From Lachnospiraceae bacterium (GTDB lineage Bacteria; Bacillota; Clostridia; Lachnospirales; Lachnospiraceae): 64,000 nucleotides of DNA. The stretch is from positions 1-64,000 of the forward strand of contig JAFSGY010000064.1 of assembly GCA_017440575.1 (NCBI GenBank), given 5' to 3'. Below are positions 17,903 through 27,225 of the stretch, piece by piece (position 1 is the first letter of the stretch; every line of letters begins with the position of its first letter). The notes under the pieces were generated by a model. It made no database searches. It saw nothing but the letters and a program-made list of their open reading frames with translations, and was not told the origin of the DNA. The position numbers were made by a program, and so were the translations under genes.

Positions 17903-18169
17903 GCACTTTTTCTCCTGACATGAGTAAATTTACGAGTTTACCAACGATAATTTATGCATATTATAGCATTTTTTTTGAGAAAATACAACATGTAAGCACT
18001 TTCAGAAACCCAGGAAAATCAAGGGATTGAAGAAATGGTAGTCAAAAAATGCATGCGACCGCAAAAATTGTAACTTGTTTTTCAAAAATGCAGATGATAG
18101 AGTTAGCTCATCGCAGGGGAGAACCCACGAGAGAATTTTACAATCTTATAATTTATAGGGAGGACAGAT

Positions 18170-19852
18170 ATGAAAAGAAAAGTATTATCCGTACTTTTAA
18201 CTTCTGCAATGGTTATGTCTATGGCAGCATGCGGAAGTTCCGAAACAACAGAAGCTCCAGCTTCTAATGATGCAGCAGCATCTACAACAACAGACAGCGC
18301 AGCAGCTGATACAAAGGCAGATGCAGCAGCTTCTACTGATACAGCAGCAGCTGATACAGAAACAGCATTCCAGTTAACAGAGCCAATTAAGGCATATGTT
18401 GATGGTACTGTAAACTATGTTAAGGAAGACAGCGGTAAGGAAGAATTCGTATCTCAGCTTAATGCAGCTATCTCTGAGAAGATGGGTTATGATGTAACAG
18501 TTGAGTTTACAGCTCTTGACCATTCAGGATATACAGACGCAGTTGGACGTATGTTCGCAGGTGGAGATTATCCAGATGTTATGATTATGAACGCTGGTAT
18601 GTTCAGACAGTATATGACAACAGGTCTTCTTTGGAATATGGCAGATGCATATGATAACGCTGAGTTCCAGTCTCGTTTAACAGCTCCTGGTTTAAACGAA
18701 TCTCTTAAGGATAAGGATGGTGCATTATATGGATTTACACCGGCAATCGGTGGTGGATGTCCTACTTATGTTAAGAAGGCTTGGTTAGATGCAGTTGGTA
18801 TGAAGGCAGAAGATATCAAGACATATGATGACTTCTATAAGATGCTTGAAGCATTCACAACTGGTGACCCGGATGGAAATGGTGTAAATGGTGATACATA
18901 TGGATTCATTTCTGCTGGTCTTTACGGTGAGGAAGCTCCACATATTAACTACTTACCAGATTTCTGGCAGGATGGTTATCCAGGACTTCTTAAGGGTGAA
19001 GATGGTGTTTGGTATGATGGTATGCAGACAGAAGCTACTAAGAATGCTTTGTTAAGAATGCAGGAAGCTTATCAGGCAGGCGTTATCGACCCTGTAAGCT
19101 ACACAGCTGGTACTAAGGAAGCTCGAGAGAAGTATTGGTCAGCTGACCAGACAGGTTCTGCCGGTGTATTCTGCTACTGGGCAGGTTCTTGGTATGATAA
19201 CATTGCTACCAACTTAGAGAAGAATGGTGTTGAAACAGAATTAGTTCAGCTTGATCCTATCGCAGAAGTTGCTGCTATTGGTGGATATTTGAACAGAGAA
19301 TCTCCTGTATGGGTAATCATTGATGATGGTGATGGAGATGATGCTCGTGAGCAGGCTATCTTCGATGCATTTATCGAGCCAATGCTTGATGGTGACAAGT
19401 GTCAGACACTTTGGACATATGGTGCAGAAGGAACACATTGGTCTCTTAAGGCTGAATCTATTACAACAGGTACTGGAGAGAAGGAAAAGACCGTTGAGTA
19501 TGCAGAAGGCGAATTCCACTGCTTACCAACAATTGCAGATCCTACAACCTTATTCAAGAAGAATCATATTGACAATGCAGCTGTAATTGCTCCATTGACA
19601 AATGGATACTCTAATACAACTGATACAGTTGCAGCAAGTAATACACACTTTGTTAATAACTGTGTAGACGCTCCACAGGCTCCTTCTTGTGATACTATCA
19701 CAAACGAAGGTGTTGCAATCACAGATGCTATTAAGGCAGTTATCTCTACTGTAGTTGTTGAGGGTGGCGATGTTGATGCAGCTATGCAGACATATGTTGA
19801 TACAGTAGGTTCTATTGTAGAACAGGCTTTATCAGAGTTAAACGCTCAGTAA
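18170..19852 (+). CDS. Extracellular sugar-binding lipoprotein (LplA-type)
   Basis: 560 aa. Signal peptide and lipobox (MAACGSS, Cys about 21), then an Ala/Thr/Asp-rich low-complexity linker (about 25-62) and a large type-I-importer substrate-binding domain. Length and the repeated aromatic-rich pockets (FWQDGYPGLL, CYWAGSWYDN) match the LplA/YtcQ group, which feeds oligosaccharides to LplB/LplC permeases. GGGAGG precedes the ATG. A hairpin follows the gene, probably allowing more binding protein than permease. Confidence 0.88.
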   Translation: MKRKVLSVLLTSAMVMSMAACGSSETTEAPASNDAAASTTTDSAAADTKADAAASTDTAAADTETAFQLTEPIKAYVDGTVNYVKEDSGKEEFVSQLNAAISEKMGYDVTVEFTALDHSGYTDAVGRMFAGGDYPDVMIMNAGMFRQYMTTGLLWNMADAYDNAEFQSRLTAPGLNESLKDKDGALYGFTPAIGGGCPTYVKKAWLDAVGMKAEDIKTYDDFYKMLEAFTTGDPDGNGVNGDTYGFISAGLYGEEAPHINYLPDFWQDGYPGLLKGEDGVWYDGMQTEATKNALLRMQEAYQAGVIDPVSYTAGTKEAREKYWSADQTGSAGVFCYWAGSWYDNIATNLEKNGVETELVQLDPIAEVAAIGGYLNRESPVWVIIDDGDGDDAREQAIFDAFIEPMLDGDKCQTLWTYGAEGTHWSLKAESITTGTGEKEKTVEYAEGEFHCLPTIADPTTLFKKNHIDNAAVIAPLTNGYSNTTDTVAASNTHFVNNCVDAPQAPSCDTITNEGVAITDAIKAVISTVVVEGGDVDAAMQTYVDTVGSIVEQALSELNAQ

Positions 19853-19890
19853 TAATTGTATAATCTTGCAACAGTAATGTTGTGATGTGA

Positions 19891-19938
19891 AGACTGTCCT
19901 GTTTCAGGGGGCTTCCCCTTACGAAGCAGGACAGTTCT
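19891..19938 (+). terminator. Intercistronic hairpin after binding protein
   Basis: AAGACTGTCCTG...TTC pairs with GAAGCAGGACAGTTCTT, with an inner GGGG/CCCC pair. The T run is weak, consistent with partial termination or 3' protection inside the transporter operon. Confidence 0.6.
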
Positions 19939-20069
19939 TGTCTAAAATTTATTTTTTATGTGCACGTAGAAGCAGTGAAAAGTATAAGAGATGCGACGCT
20001 TCAGTGGTGCTTAAATGCACTATGGCACATTTTTGTTCTGAGTATGAGAGATGAAAGGAAGAGGACGGC

Positions 20070-21047
20070 ATGTTCGAAAAAAAGAAAGTAATGACTTCTG
20101 CAGGCGTAGAAGTGCGTAAGAAGCCTTTGGGACTTCGTATCTGGACGAACCGCGGATATTATGTAATGTTTCTGCCGGTAGCTATTTTCGTGCTGATTTT
20201 AAATTACTGGCCAATGCTAGGTGTTCGTTATTCATTTTATAAGGCAACTCCTATTACTATGAATAAGGGAACTAATGAGTTTGTTGGCTTTGCTAACTTT
20301 ACCAAGCTGTTCGAAACGGATGCGTTTTGGAATGCATTCCAGAATACCTTGGAATTGAGTATTATGAAACTGCTTATTACCACAGCAACTGCGGTAATTG
20401 TTTCAATCTTTTTAAATGAAATGGGAAATTTGCTTGCAAAGAAGACTTTGCAGACTATTATATATTTACCACACTTTATGTCATGGGCGGTAGTTGCTTC
20501 CGTAGCAAGCTTGCTCCTGTCTCCATCTGTTACCGGTATGGTGAACGGTATGTTAAGAGACTGGGGTGTTCTTGGTGAGGCAGATAAGAATATCTACTTC
20601 CTGGCGGATAAGGAAATGTGGAGACCGATTTTCTACATCATCAATATATGGAAGGAAACCGGTTGGGGTACGATTATCTTCCTGGCAACTTTGTCTGGTA
20701 TTAATCCGGAACAATATGAAGCAGCAGACATTGATGGAGCTACACGTTTACAGAAGATGCGCTATATTACGATGCCTGCATTAGCAAATACCATTCTTAC
20801 GGTATTGATTCTGAATCTTGCCAAGGTTCTTAACATGTTTGAATCGGTATTCGTACTTTACAACGATGCAGTATATGATGTATCTGACGTTATCGGTACT
20901 TATATCTATCGTCAGACATTCGCTGTTGCATTACCTAATTATGGTTATTCTACTGCGGTAGGTCTTTTCCGTTCTCTGGTTGGTTGCTTATTATTTGTAA
21001 TCTGTAACTGGGCTAGTAAGAAAGTCCGCGGCCGCGGTATTGTATAG
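20070..21047 (+). CDS. Sugar ABC permease (LplB-type)
   Basis: 325-aa inner-membrane permease with six helices. The cytoplasmic EAA loop that contacts the ATPase is visible near residue 217 (YEAADIDGATRLQKMRYIT). The N-terminal extension and first helix (YVMFLPVAIFVLILNYWPM) are typical of LplB/YteP. It is followed after 11 bp by the second permease. No ATPase is encoded nearby; these transporters usually share a multi-use MsmX-type ATPase. Confidence 0.9.
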   Translation: MFEKKKVMTSAGVEVRKKPLGLRIWTNRGYYVMFLPVAIFVLILNYWPMLGVRYSFYKATPITMNKGTNEFVGFANFTKLFETDAFWNAFQNTLELSIMKLLITTATAVIVSIFLNEMGNLLAKKTLQTIIYLPHFMSWAVVASVASLLLSPSVTGMVNGMLRDWGVLGEADKNIYFLADKEMWRPIFYIINIWKETGWGTIIFLATLSGINPEQYEAADIDGATRLQKMRYITMPALANTILTVLILNLAKVLNMFESVFVLYNDAVYDVSDVIGTYIYRQTFAVALPNYGYSTAVGLFRSLVGCLLFVICNWASKKVRGRGIV

Positions 21048-21058
21048 GAGGTGCACGA

Positions 21059-21922
21059 ATGGCTGAAAAAGTGGTTTATCGCGCAAAAAAGAAAAAAATT
21101 AAGCTTTTTGATATTGTAAACTATATTGTATTTATCTTGATTGGATTACTTATTATGGTTCCAATTTGGAAGGTTATCGTAGACTCCTTGAATGCAGTTG
21201 GTGTTTATCAGTTCAGATTATGGCCAGACCAGTTTACGGTTGGCGCATATAGGACAATTCTGGAAGAGGAGAGTTTAATCAGACCGTTTTTGAACTCAGT
21301 TTGGACTACTGTTTTAGGTGCTCTTTTAGGTCTGACCTTATCCACACTTGGTGGTTATGTATTAATCCAGTTTGATATGCCTGGTCGTGGATTGTTTGCA
21401 ACCTTCCTTACCATTACCATGATTTTCTCTGGTGGTATGATTCCTGAATACTTGGTTATGAAGGAGTTAGGTTTAACAAATAATACGTGGATTCTAGTTG
21501 TTAAGCATGGTTTGAGCGTTTATAACTTGGTATTGATGAGAAACTTCTTTGAAGGTATTCCAGGCTCCTTATACGAGTCAGCTCGTATTGATGGATGTAC
21601 GCCAATGGGAATCTTCTTCAAGATTGTACTTCCTCTTTCTAAGGCAGCATTAGCCTCTATCGGTTTGATGTTCGCTGTAGCTGTATGGAACGATTATTCT
21701 AATGTTAAGATTTATATTATGGATCCATTAAAGGTTAACTTCCAGTATAAGCTGATGGTAATGGTTGCGGATGGTGATACTCCAAATACAACCTATGGTG
21801 TAGCTCAGAGTACATTACATAATGCAGGTATTATTATGGCTATCCTTCCGTTCATGTTATTATACCCATTCTTACAGAAGTATTTCGTAAAGGGTGTAAA
21901 TATCGGAGCTGTAAAAGAATAA
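21059..21922 (+). CDS. Sugar ABC permease (LplC/YtcP-type)
   Basis: 287 aa, six helices, EAA loop near residue 175 (YESARIDGCTPMGIFFKIV) and the family's C-terminal end (KGVNIGAVKE). Preceded by AGGAGG. Partner of the permease at 20070 in forming the membrane channel. Confidence 0.9.
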   Translation: MAEKVVYRAKKKKIKLFDIVNYIVFILIGLLIMVPIWKVIVDSLNAVGVYQFRLWPDQFTVGAYRTILEEESLIRPFLNSVWTTVLGALLGLTLSTLGGYVLIQFDMPGRGLFATFLTITMIFSGGMIPEYLVMKELGLTNNTWILVVKHGLSVYNLVLMRNFFEGIPGSLYESARIDGCTPMGIFFKIVLPLSKAALASIGLMFAVAVWNDYSNVKIYIMDPLKVNFQYKLMVMVADGDTPNTTYGVAQSTLHNAGIIMAILPFMLLYPFLQKYFVKGVNIGAVKE

Positions 21923-21982
21923 TGACTTACAATAGGGGGGAACTTCGGTTTCCCTCGTTGTGTATAAAAGAGGGTTATGTAT

Positions 21983-22681
21983 ATGAATAGGATATTTTGG
22001 GCAGCAGATTCCACAGTTCAGACAAATAATATTACAACATATCCGCAGACTGGTATAGGTCAGGTCTTTTCCTTATATGTAAAGGATGGAGTCACAGTTG
22101 TGAATCATGCGAAAAATGGTAGAAGTACCAAAAGCTTCATGGATGAAGGAAGATTGAAAAAAATCGATGAACAGATTGGAGCAGGTGATTATCTGTTTAT
22201 CCAATTTGGGCACAATGATGAAAAATCAGAAGACCCGACGAGGTATACGGAACCGTTTTCTACCTTTATGGAGAATCTGGAGACTTATATTGATGTGGCA
22301 CGTAAGCATGGAGCATATCCGGTACTGATTACACCTTTGGAGCGTAGATGTTTCGTGGATGAGAAGCACTTGGGAATGGGAGCACATTCCGATTATGTTG
22401 CAGCTATGAAGCAGACAGCTGAGAAGTGTAATGTACCATTGGTAGACCTCTATAGTATGAGCCGCAGTGAGCTGAAAAAGGTAGGCGAGCTTGCCAGCAG
22501 AAGATGGTATATGTATTTTCCGGCAGGAGAATATAAGAATTATCCGGAAGGAAAGACGGATAATACCCATCTGCGCTATGATGGGGCAGTTCTGTATGCA
22601 GGATTGATTGCTAAGGGATTGGAAGAGCTTGGTGGTCATTACAAAGACTTGCTGCTTGATGAAGATGTGGAAGCAGAATAA
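21983..22681 (+). CDS. SGNH hydrolase, rhamnogalacturonan acetylesterase-like
   Basis: 232 aa from ATG 21983 (GAGGG eight bases upstream; ATG 21977 is too close). SGNH/GDSL blocks are visible: block I ADSTVQ with the catalytic Ser, block III FGHNDEKSE with the oxyanion Asn, and block V DNTHLRYDGA with the catalytic Asp and His. The Q-F-G-H-N-D pattern matches the RhgT/YesY group, which removes acetyl groups from rhamnogalacturonan. There is no signal peptide, so it would act on imported oligosaccharides delivered by the preceding transporter. Confidence 0.82.
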   Translation: MNRIFWAADSTVQTNNITTYPQTGIGQVFSLYVKDGVTVVNHAKNGRSTKSFMDEGRLKKIDEQIGAGDYLFIQFGHNDEKSEDPTRYTEPFSTFMENLETYIDVARKHGAYPVLITPLERRCFVDEKHLGMGAHSDYVAAMKQTAEKCNVPLVDLYSMSRSELKKVGELASRRWYMYFPAGEYKNYPEGKTDNTHLRYDGAVLYAGLIAKGLEELGGHYKDLLLDEDVEAE

Positions 22682-22702
22682 TTGCATATAATAAAAGAAA
22701 CT

Positions 22703-22759
22703 GTACATGTTTTTTTCTATATGGTAAGATTACATATAAAAGAAACATGTACTTTTTTT
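22703..22759 (+). terminator. Terminator of the sugar transporter operon
   Basis: GTACATGTTT... pairs with AGAAACATGTAC, with additional inner pairing CTATATG/CATATA, followed by seven T. Confidence 0.8.
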
Positions 22760-22777
22760 GTTACTGGTTAGCCATGC

Positions 22778-22891
22778 ATATCAATAAGAAATATGGCGTA
22801 CAAGTATACTTGTTAAGTCATATTTTCTTATTGATATATAGAGCGTTCAGCTCAAGCGAAATGGAAGCTGTGTAACAGCTGGAATTGAGCT
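22778..22891 (+). other. Two stem-loops in the pyrK leader
   Basis: First, ATATCAATAAGAAATATG (22778-22795) pairs with CATATTTTCTTATTGATAT (22819-22837) around a self-complementary ACAAGTATACTTGT. Second, AGCTCAA (22849-22855) pairs with TTGAGCT (22885-22891) around a GAAGCTG...CAGCT hairpin. I cannot recognise a PyrR-binding loop, but leader regulation of pyrimidine genes is common. Confidence 0.45.
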
Positions 22892-22929
22892 TGCATGGCG
22901 AAGATGTATGTTAGAGTAGGAGGAATATC

Positions 22930-23715
22930 GTGAATCTAAAGAGAAAAGAAACTGCAGTTGTATTCAGACAGGAACAGCTTGCAGAAGGAATCTATGATAT
23001 GTGGATTGAAACAGGACTTGCAGATCAGGCAAAGCCAGGACAGTTTATTAGTGTATATACACAGGACAAGTCAACACTTCTTCCACGACCAATCAGTATT
23101 TGTGAGGTAGATAAGGAACATAAGAGACTTCGTATTGTATATCGTGTGGTTGGCAAGGGAACAACAGAATTTGCAGCCTATCGTGCAGGTAGTAAGATAG
23201 ACATTCTAGGAACCTTGGGAAATGGCTTTCCGGTTGAAGAGGTTGCAGATAAGCGGGTATTCCTCATGGGAGGCGGAATCGGTATCCCTCCTATGTTAGA
23301 GACTGCAAAGCAGCTGTGTGGTAAGAGCGCAGAAACGAATATTATTGTAGGATATCGTAATAATGAGCTTTTCTTAAAAAAGGATTTAGAGAAATATGGA
23401 AACGTATATATTGCTACAGAGGATGGCAGTGCCGGAACAAAAGGCAATGTTATGAATGCCATTGAGGAAAATGCATTGCAGGCAGATGTAATTCTTGCCT
23501 GTGGTCCAATGCCAATGCTTCGTGCCATTAAGAAATATGCGGAAGAGCACAATATTCCAGCTTATATTTCGCTGGAAGAACGTATGGCATGTGGTGTGGG
23601 TGCATGTCTTGGCTGTGTAGTAAAAACAAAGGAAAAGGATCATCATTCTCATGTGAATAATGCAAGAATCTGTACGGATGGTCCTGTATATCTGGCAAGT
23701 GAGGTGGAAATTTAA
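22930..23715 (+). CDS. pyrK: Dihydroorotate dehydrogenase B electron-transfer subunit
   Basis: 261 aa, GTG start with GTAGGAGG upstream. A FAD-binding beta-barrel (LLPRPISICEVD near 50), an NAD-binding lobe (LMGGGIGIPPMLETA near 112) and a C-terminal [2Fe-2S] site (ERMACGVGACLGCVV with a later ICTDGP) give the PyrK layout. It passes electrons from the PyrD flavin to NAD+. The stop overlaps the pyrD ATG by one base, so the two are coupled. Confidence 0.95.
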   Translation: MNLKRKETAVVFRQEQLAEGIYDMWIETGLADQAKPGQFISVYTQDKSTLLPRPISICEVDKEHKRLRIVYRVVGKGTTEFAAYRAGSKIDILGTLGNGFPVEEVADKRVFLMGGGIGIPPMLETAKQLCGKSAETNIIVGYRNNELFLKKDLEKYGNVYIATEDGSAGTKGNVMNAIEENALQADVILACGPMPMLRAIKKYAEEHNIPAYISLEERMACGVGACLGCVVKTKEKDHHSHVNNARICTDGPVYLASEVEI

Positions 23716-24620
23716 TGAAAAATACAAAAGTTACCATTGCTGGTGTTGAATTTAAGAATCCTGTTATGACAGCCTCCGGAACCTTTGGCTCCGGTATGGA
23801 ATACTCTGAGTTTGTTGATTTGAACTGCCTTGGTGCTGTTGTAACCAAGGGCGTTGCTAATGTACCATGGGAAGGCAATCCGACTCCTAGAGTGCAGGAA
23901 ACCTATGGCGGAATGTTAAATGCAATCGGTTTACAGAATCCGGGAATTGATGTGTTTATCGAAAGAGATATTCCATTTTTGAAGCAGTTTGATACCAAGA
24001 TTATTGTAAATGTATGTGGAAGAACAGCCGCTGATTACGTTGAGGTTGTGGAAAAGTTAGGTGACCAGCCGGTTGATATGTTAGAAATCAATGTTTCCTG
24101 CCCAAATGTAAAGCATGGTGGAATTGCTTTCGGACAGAATCCGGACAGCCTTTTTGAGATTACCAAGGAAATCAAGGCAAAGGCAAAGCAACCGATTATT
24201 ATGAAGCTTTCTCCGAATGTAACGGATATTACAGAGATGGCAAAGGCAGCAGAGGCAGGCGGAAGTGATGCATTATCCTTAATTAATACCATTACCGGTA
24301 TGAAGATTGATATTCATAAGAGAGCCTTTGCGCTGGCAAATAAGACAGGTGGATTATCTGGTCCTGCTATTAAGCCGGTAGCTGTGAGAATGGTATATCA
24401 GGTAGCAAATGCTGTAAACTTACCTATTATCGGTATGGGTGGAATTGCCAATGCAGAGGATGCCATTGAATTTATGATGGCAGGTGCAACCGGTGTAGCG
24501 GTTGGTGCCATGAACTTTGTGAATCCATATACCACCAAGGAAGTAGTAGACGGAATCGAAAGCTACATGGAGCGTTATGCAATCGAGAACTTAAGTGATA
24601 TTATTGGCTGTGTAAAATAG
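23715..24620 (+). CDS. pyrD: Dihydroorotate dehydrogenase B catalytic subunit
   Basis: 301-aa FMN TIM barrel oxidising dihydroorotate to orotate. Family marks: NPVMTASGTFGSG near 15, AIGLQNPGI near 70, the active-site block EINVSCPNVKHGG near 120 with the class 1B Cys, and the FMN-phosphate loop IIGMGGIANAEDA near 238. Works as a complex with PyrK. Confidence 0.95.
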   Translation: MKNTKVTIAGVEFKNPVMTASGTFGSGMEYSEFVDLNCLGAVVTKGVANVPWEGNPTPRVQETYGGMLNAIGLQNPGIDVFIERDIPFLKQFDTKIIVNVCGRTAADYVEVVEKLGDQPVDMLEINVSCPNVKHGGIAFGQNPDSLFEITKEIKAKAKQPIIMKLSPNVTDITEMAKAAEAGGSDALSLINTITGMKIDIHKRAFALANKTGGLSGPAIKPVAVRMVYQVANAVNLPIIGMGGIANAEDAIEFMMAGATGVAVGAMNFVNPYTTKEVVDGIESYMERYAIENLSDIIGCVK

Positions 24621-24633
24621 AATATGGTATATT

Positions 24634-24697
24634 AAGACCTCTACGGGAATAGAATGGAATATGAAAAACATTCTAATTGTTCCGGGAGGTCTTTTTT
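24634..24697 (+). terminator. pyrD terminator that contains the sipL ribosome site
   Basis: AAGACCTC near 24634 pairs with GGGAGGTCTT ending 24692, with further pairing ACGGGAA/TTCCG and GAATG/CATTC, then a T run that ends at the next ATG. The downstream arm includes GGGAGGT, the ribosome site for the gene at 24698. Confidence 0.75.
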
Positions 24698-26329
24698 ATG
24701 GAGCTGATGAAGAAGAGTATTTATACCGACAAGATAAAGGCAAAGGCTATGCTCCAGATTCCGCTGGAAGAGGATATTAACGTATCGGACACCAGACCGG
24801 ATGTTGGAAGGCTAGTATTTACGCGTGGTAAGGTCAAAATAGATGAAATCAAAACCGGTACGAACAAAATCTGGGTAAAAGGTAAGCTATTATTTCAGAT
24901 ACTCTATGAGGCAGAGGGCAAAGATTCCGGTATGGCAGGCATGGAGGGAGAGCTACCCTTTATGGAAGAAATCTATATGGACAGGGTAGAGAGTCAGGAC
25001 AGAGTCATCTGTGAAAGCACGCTGGAGGATATGCGTGTGAATATGATTAATTCAAGAAAGCTCAGTGTTCAGGCAGTCATAGCCTTAAAACCTCGTGTAG
25101 AAGAGCTGGTAGAAACAAAAATATGCACAGGAATTGCAGATTATCAGATGCAGACACAGACAAAGGGCATTCCAAATGTGGAAGGGGAGCAGCTGGAATA
25201 CCGTAGAAAACAACAGGAATATCTGGAAACAGCCGTGTGTAAAAGGGATTTACTACGTATTCATGAAGAGAGCAGAGTTGGAAGTGCACTTCCGGCAATC
25301 GGTTCCCTGCTATGGAAGAGTGTAGATGTTACGCAGGTAGATTTTAAGCCATTAGAGGAAAAGCTTGCCATTACCGGTGAAATGACATTATTTATGGTCT
25401 ATACAGAGGAACTAAGCGGAAAGGTGAACTGGTTTGAAGCAGCGATTCCTTTTAGTGGCAATGTGGAATGTCAGAGCAGTAGAGAAGGTATGATTGCTGA
25501 TGTATCTTATGATGTCGGACATGAAGAGATAACGGTACGTGAGGATGCGGACGGAGAAGCCAGAATGATAGGCGTAGAGCTTGCACTAGAGCTTGAGATG
25601 AAGCTTTTATGTAAGGGAGAAGCACAGGTTGTGGCAGATGTTTATGGTGTTTCCTGTGAAGTGGATACGATTACACAAAGAAGCATTATGAGGAAGCTGC
25701 ATCAGGATATGTATGTGGAGGAAAAGTTCACACATAATACGCGGTTAGAAGAAGCGCAGCCAAGACCTTTGCAAATCTGTCATAGTGATGCACGATTAGA
25801 AATAGAAGATTGCAGCTTTAGTGAGGATGAGGTTACATGGAAGGGAACGATTCAGGTAAGGATGCTGTATCTGTCAGGAGAAGAGGGCAGTGGTTTCCAT
25901 ACTCTGGAGGATAGTGTTCCATTCCGACTGACAAGACAGGTGCTTGGAATACAGGATATACAGGGCAGTGATACAGAGCTTATGACACAATGTTATGCAT
26001 TACAACCTCAGCTGGCACAGCTCCATGCATCCTTGAAGGATGGTAATCAGATTGAGTGGAGGGGTGTGATTCAGATACATATGCCTCTCTATGATGTGAA
26101 TCAGGAGGATATCCTGCAAGAGATTCAGATAGGGGAATTAGATAGTCAGAAGCTTGAGAAGCTTCCGGGATTTGCTATCTATTTTGTGAAAAAGGGAGAC
26201 ACCTTGTGGCAGATTGGTAAGAAATACTATGTCAGTGTAGAGAAAATCAAAGTAATTAATCAGTTAACCTCGGATGAGATTAAGCCGGGAGACAGGTTAC
26301 TTATCGTAAAAGCAGGAGAGATTGAGTAG
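24698..26329 (+). CDS. sipL: DUF3794/LysM protein, SipL-like spore protein
   Basis: 543 aa from ATG 24698 (GGGAGG eight bases upstream). The N-terminal region (about 1-120) and at least one later copy (about 200-330) match the DUF3794 pattern seen in SipL (opening ISVSDTRPD-like: NVSDTRPDVGRLVF). A C-terminal LysM peptidoglycan-binding motif covers about 497-541 (YFVKKGDTLWQIGKKYYVS). In Clostridioides, SipL binds SpoIVA and builds the coat on the forespore surface. The symbol rests on domain layout alone. Confidence 0.78.
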   Translation: MELMKKSIYTDKIKAKAMLQIPLEEDINVSDTRPDVGRLVFTRGKVKIDEIKTGTNKIWVKGKLLFQILYEAEGKDSGMAGMEGELPFMEEIYMDRVESQDRVICESTLEDMRVNMINSRKLSVQAVIALKPRVEELVETKICTGIADYQMQTQTKGIPNVEGEQLEYRRKQQEYLETAVCKRDLLRIHEESRVGSALPAIGSLLWKSVDVTQVDFKPLEEKLAITGEMTLFMVYTEELSGKVNWFEAAIPFSGNVECQSSREGMIADVSYDVGHEEITVREDADGEARMIGVELALELEMKLLCKGEAQVVADVYGVSCEVDTITQRSIMRKLHQDMYVEEKFTHNTRLEEAQPRPLQICHSDARLEIEDCSFSEDEVTWKGTIQVRMLYLSGEEGSGFHTLEDSVPFRLTRQVLGIQDIQGSDTELMTQCYALQPQLAQLHASLKDGNQIEWRGVIQIHMPLYDVNQEDILQEIQIGELDSQKLEKLPGFAIYFVKKGDTLWQIGKKYYVSVEKIKVINQLTSDEIKPGDRLLIVKAGEIE

Positions 26330-26352
26330 GCTAAGCCTCTCAATCTCTCTTT
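26316..26352. terminator. Bidirectional terminator sipL / 26363 gene
   Basis: GAGAGATTGAG pairs with CTCAATCTCTC. The upstream arm overlaps the last codons of the SipL-like gene. Confidence 0.75.
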
Positions 26353-26362
26353 TGAATACATT

Positions 26363-27046
26363 CTATTTTGCAATAACAGTGCCATCTTCTGTTGTAGTAA
26401 TCGTTTCCTCTGCTGGTGTCTTTTCTGTTGTGTCTTCGGTAGTTGTTTCGTCTTTTTTCATCAGTTTGTCGAACTTATCCATAACAGCATCATAGGTCTT
26501 TTTAGAAATCTCAGGAAGCTCGCCGCCCCACTGCTTCTCTGCCTGCTTGTAGCCTTTGATAAAGGCATCCTTCATTTCTTCTAATGCATCAGCATCATTT
26601 CCTGCAAGAGATGTTGCGAAGGAAACAATACGGTCAGAGGTCTGTTCTACACCCCAGTAGCCATCCTCAGAAATATCCTCCTGTGCTTTTTTCTTAGTCT
26701 CTTCATCAACTTCAAAGTCACCCTTTGCAAGGAACTTCCAAATGTCTGTTGCCTCACCAAAAACAGTAGTCTGCTTGGAAATCATGTTCTGAACAAGCTC
26801 TGTCAGTTGTGCCTGACGTTTTTCCTGATCTGCCTTCAGCTGAGCAATGATAGTCTTTCTATCATCTTCGCTAAGCTTAGTCTTGTCATAAACAGCTGCG
26901 GTATCATCTGGTTTCACGGTTTCAGGTGTTTTTTCTGCTGTTTCTGTATTGGCTGTCTTGTCAACATTTTCGATTTTTTCCTTTGCGGTAGTATTGGTGG
27001 TATAAGTATCACTGATGTTTGTACTGTAAATTCCATTTACGCTCAT
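26363..27046 (-). CDS. Hypothetical low-complexity-ended protein, 227 aa
   Basis: Unrecognised family. No signal peptide or membrane helix. The N-terminus (about 1-50) and C-terminus (about 195-227) are Thr/Glu/Lys-rich and probably disordered. The central part (about 55-190) is helical, with a Trp/Gly-containing block (EDGYWGVEQTSDRIVSFATS) and KQAEKQWGGELPEISKKTYD. The disordered-helical-disordered layout resembles secreted flagellar or hook-associated proteins, but no neighbouring gene supports that. GGAGGG lies before the ATG. Confidence 0.6.
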   Translation of the reverse strand: MSVNGIYSTNISDTYTTNTTAKEKIENVDKTANTETAEKTPETVKPDDTAAVYDKTKLSEDDRKTIIAQLKADQEKRQAQLTELVQNMISKQTTVFGEATDIWKFLAKGDFEVDEETKKKAQEDISEDGYWGVEQTSDRIVSFATSLAGNDADALEEMKDAFIKGYKQAEKQWGGELPEISKKTYDAVMDKFDKLMKKDETTTEDTTEKTPAEETITTTEDGTVIAK

Positions 27047-27092
27047 AAGTAACCCTCCTTGGTATCCTAAAACTCTTTTTAATTGATAGAAT

Positions 27093-27225
27093 GTAACTAT
27101 TCAGGCAGGTCGAAGCATTTACTGCTGAGACCGTAAGAAAATGATACAGAAAGCAAAAATCCCATCGCTGAAAGCGATTTTAAATGGATTTTTGCATCGT
27201 AATTATGAAGGTACTGAATAATTAC
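27093..27225 (+). repeat. Intact ~133-bp miniature repeat, copy A
   Basis: Left end GTAACTATTCAG and right end CTGAATAATTAC are near-perfect inverted repeats. Flanks GATAGAAT (27085-27092) and GATAGAGT (27226-27233) agree at 7 of 8 positions, as an 8-bp target duplication would. Inside are hairpins GGTC...GACC, GCAAAAATCC...GGATTTTTGC with inner ATCGCT-gaa-AGCGAT, and a terminal GTAATTAT...ATAATTAC. It has no coding capacity. Confidence 0.85.

Noticed and set aside
18242..18360. Ala/Thr/Asp-rich repeats in the sugar-binding lipoprotein as a repeat element
   Set aside because: In frame and directly after the lipobox; a normal low-complexity linker of surface lipoproteins.
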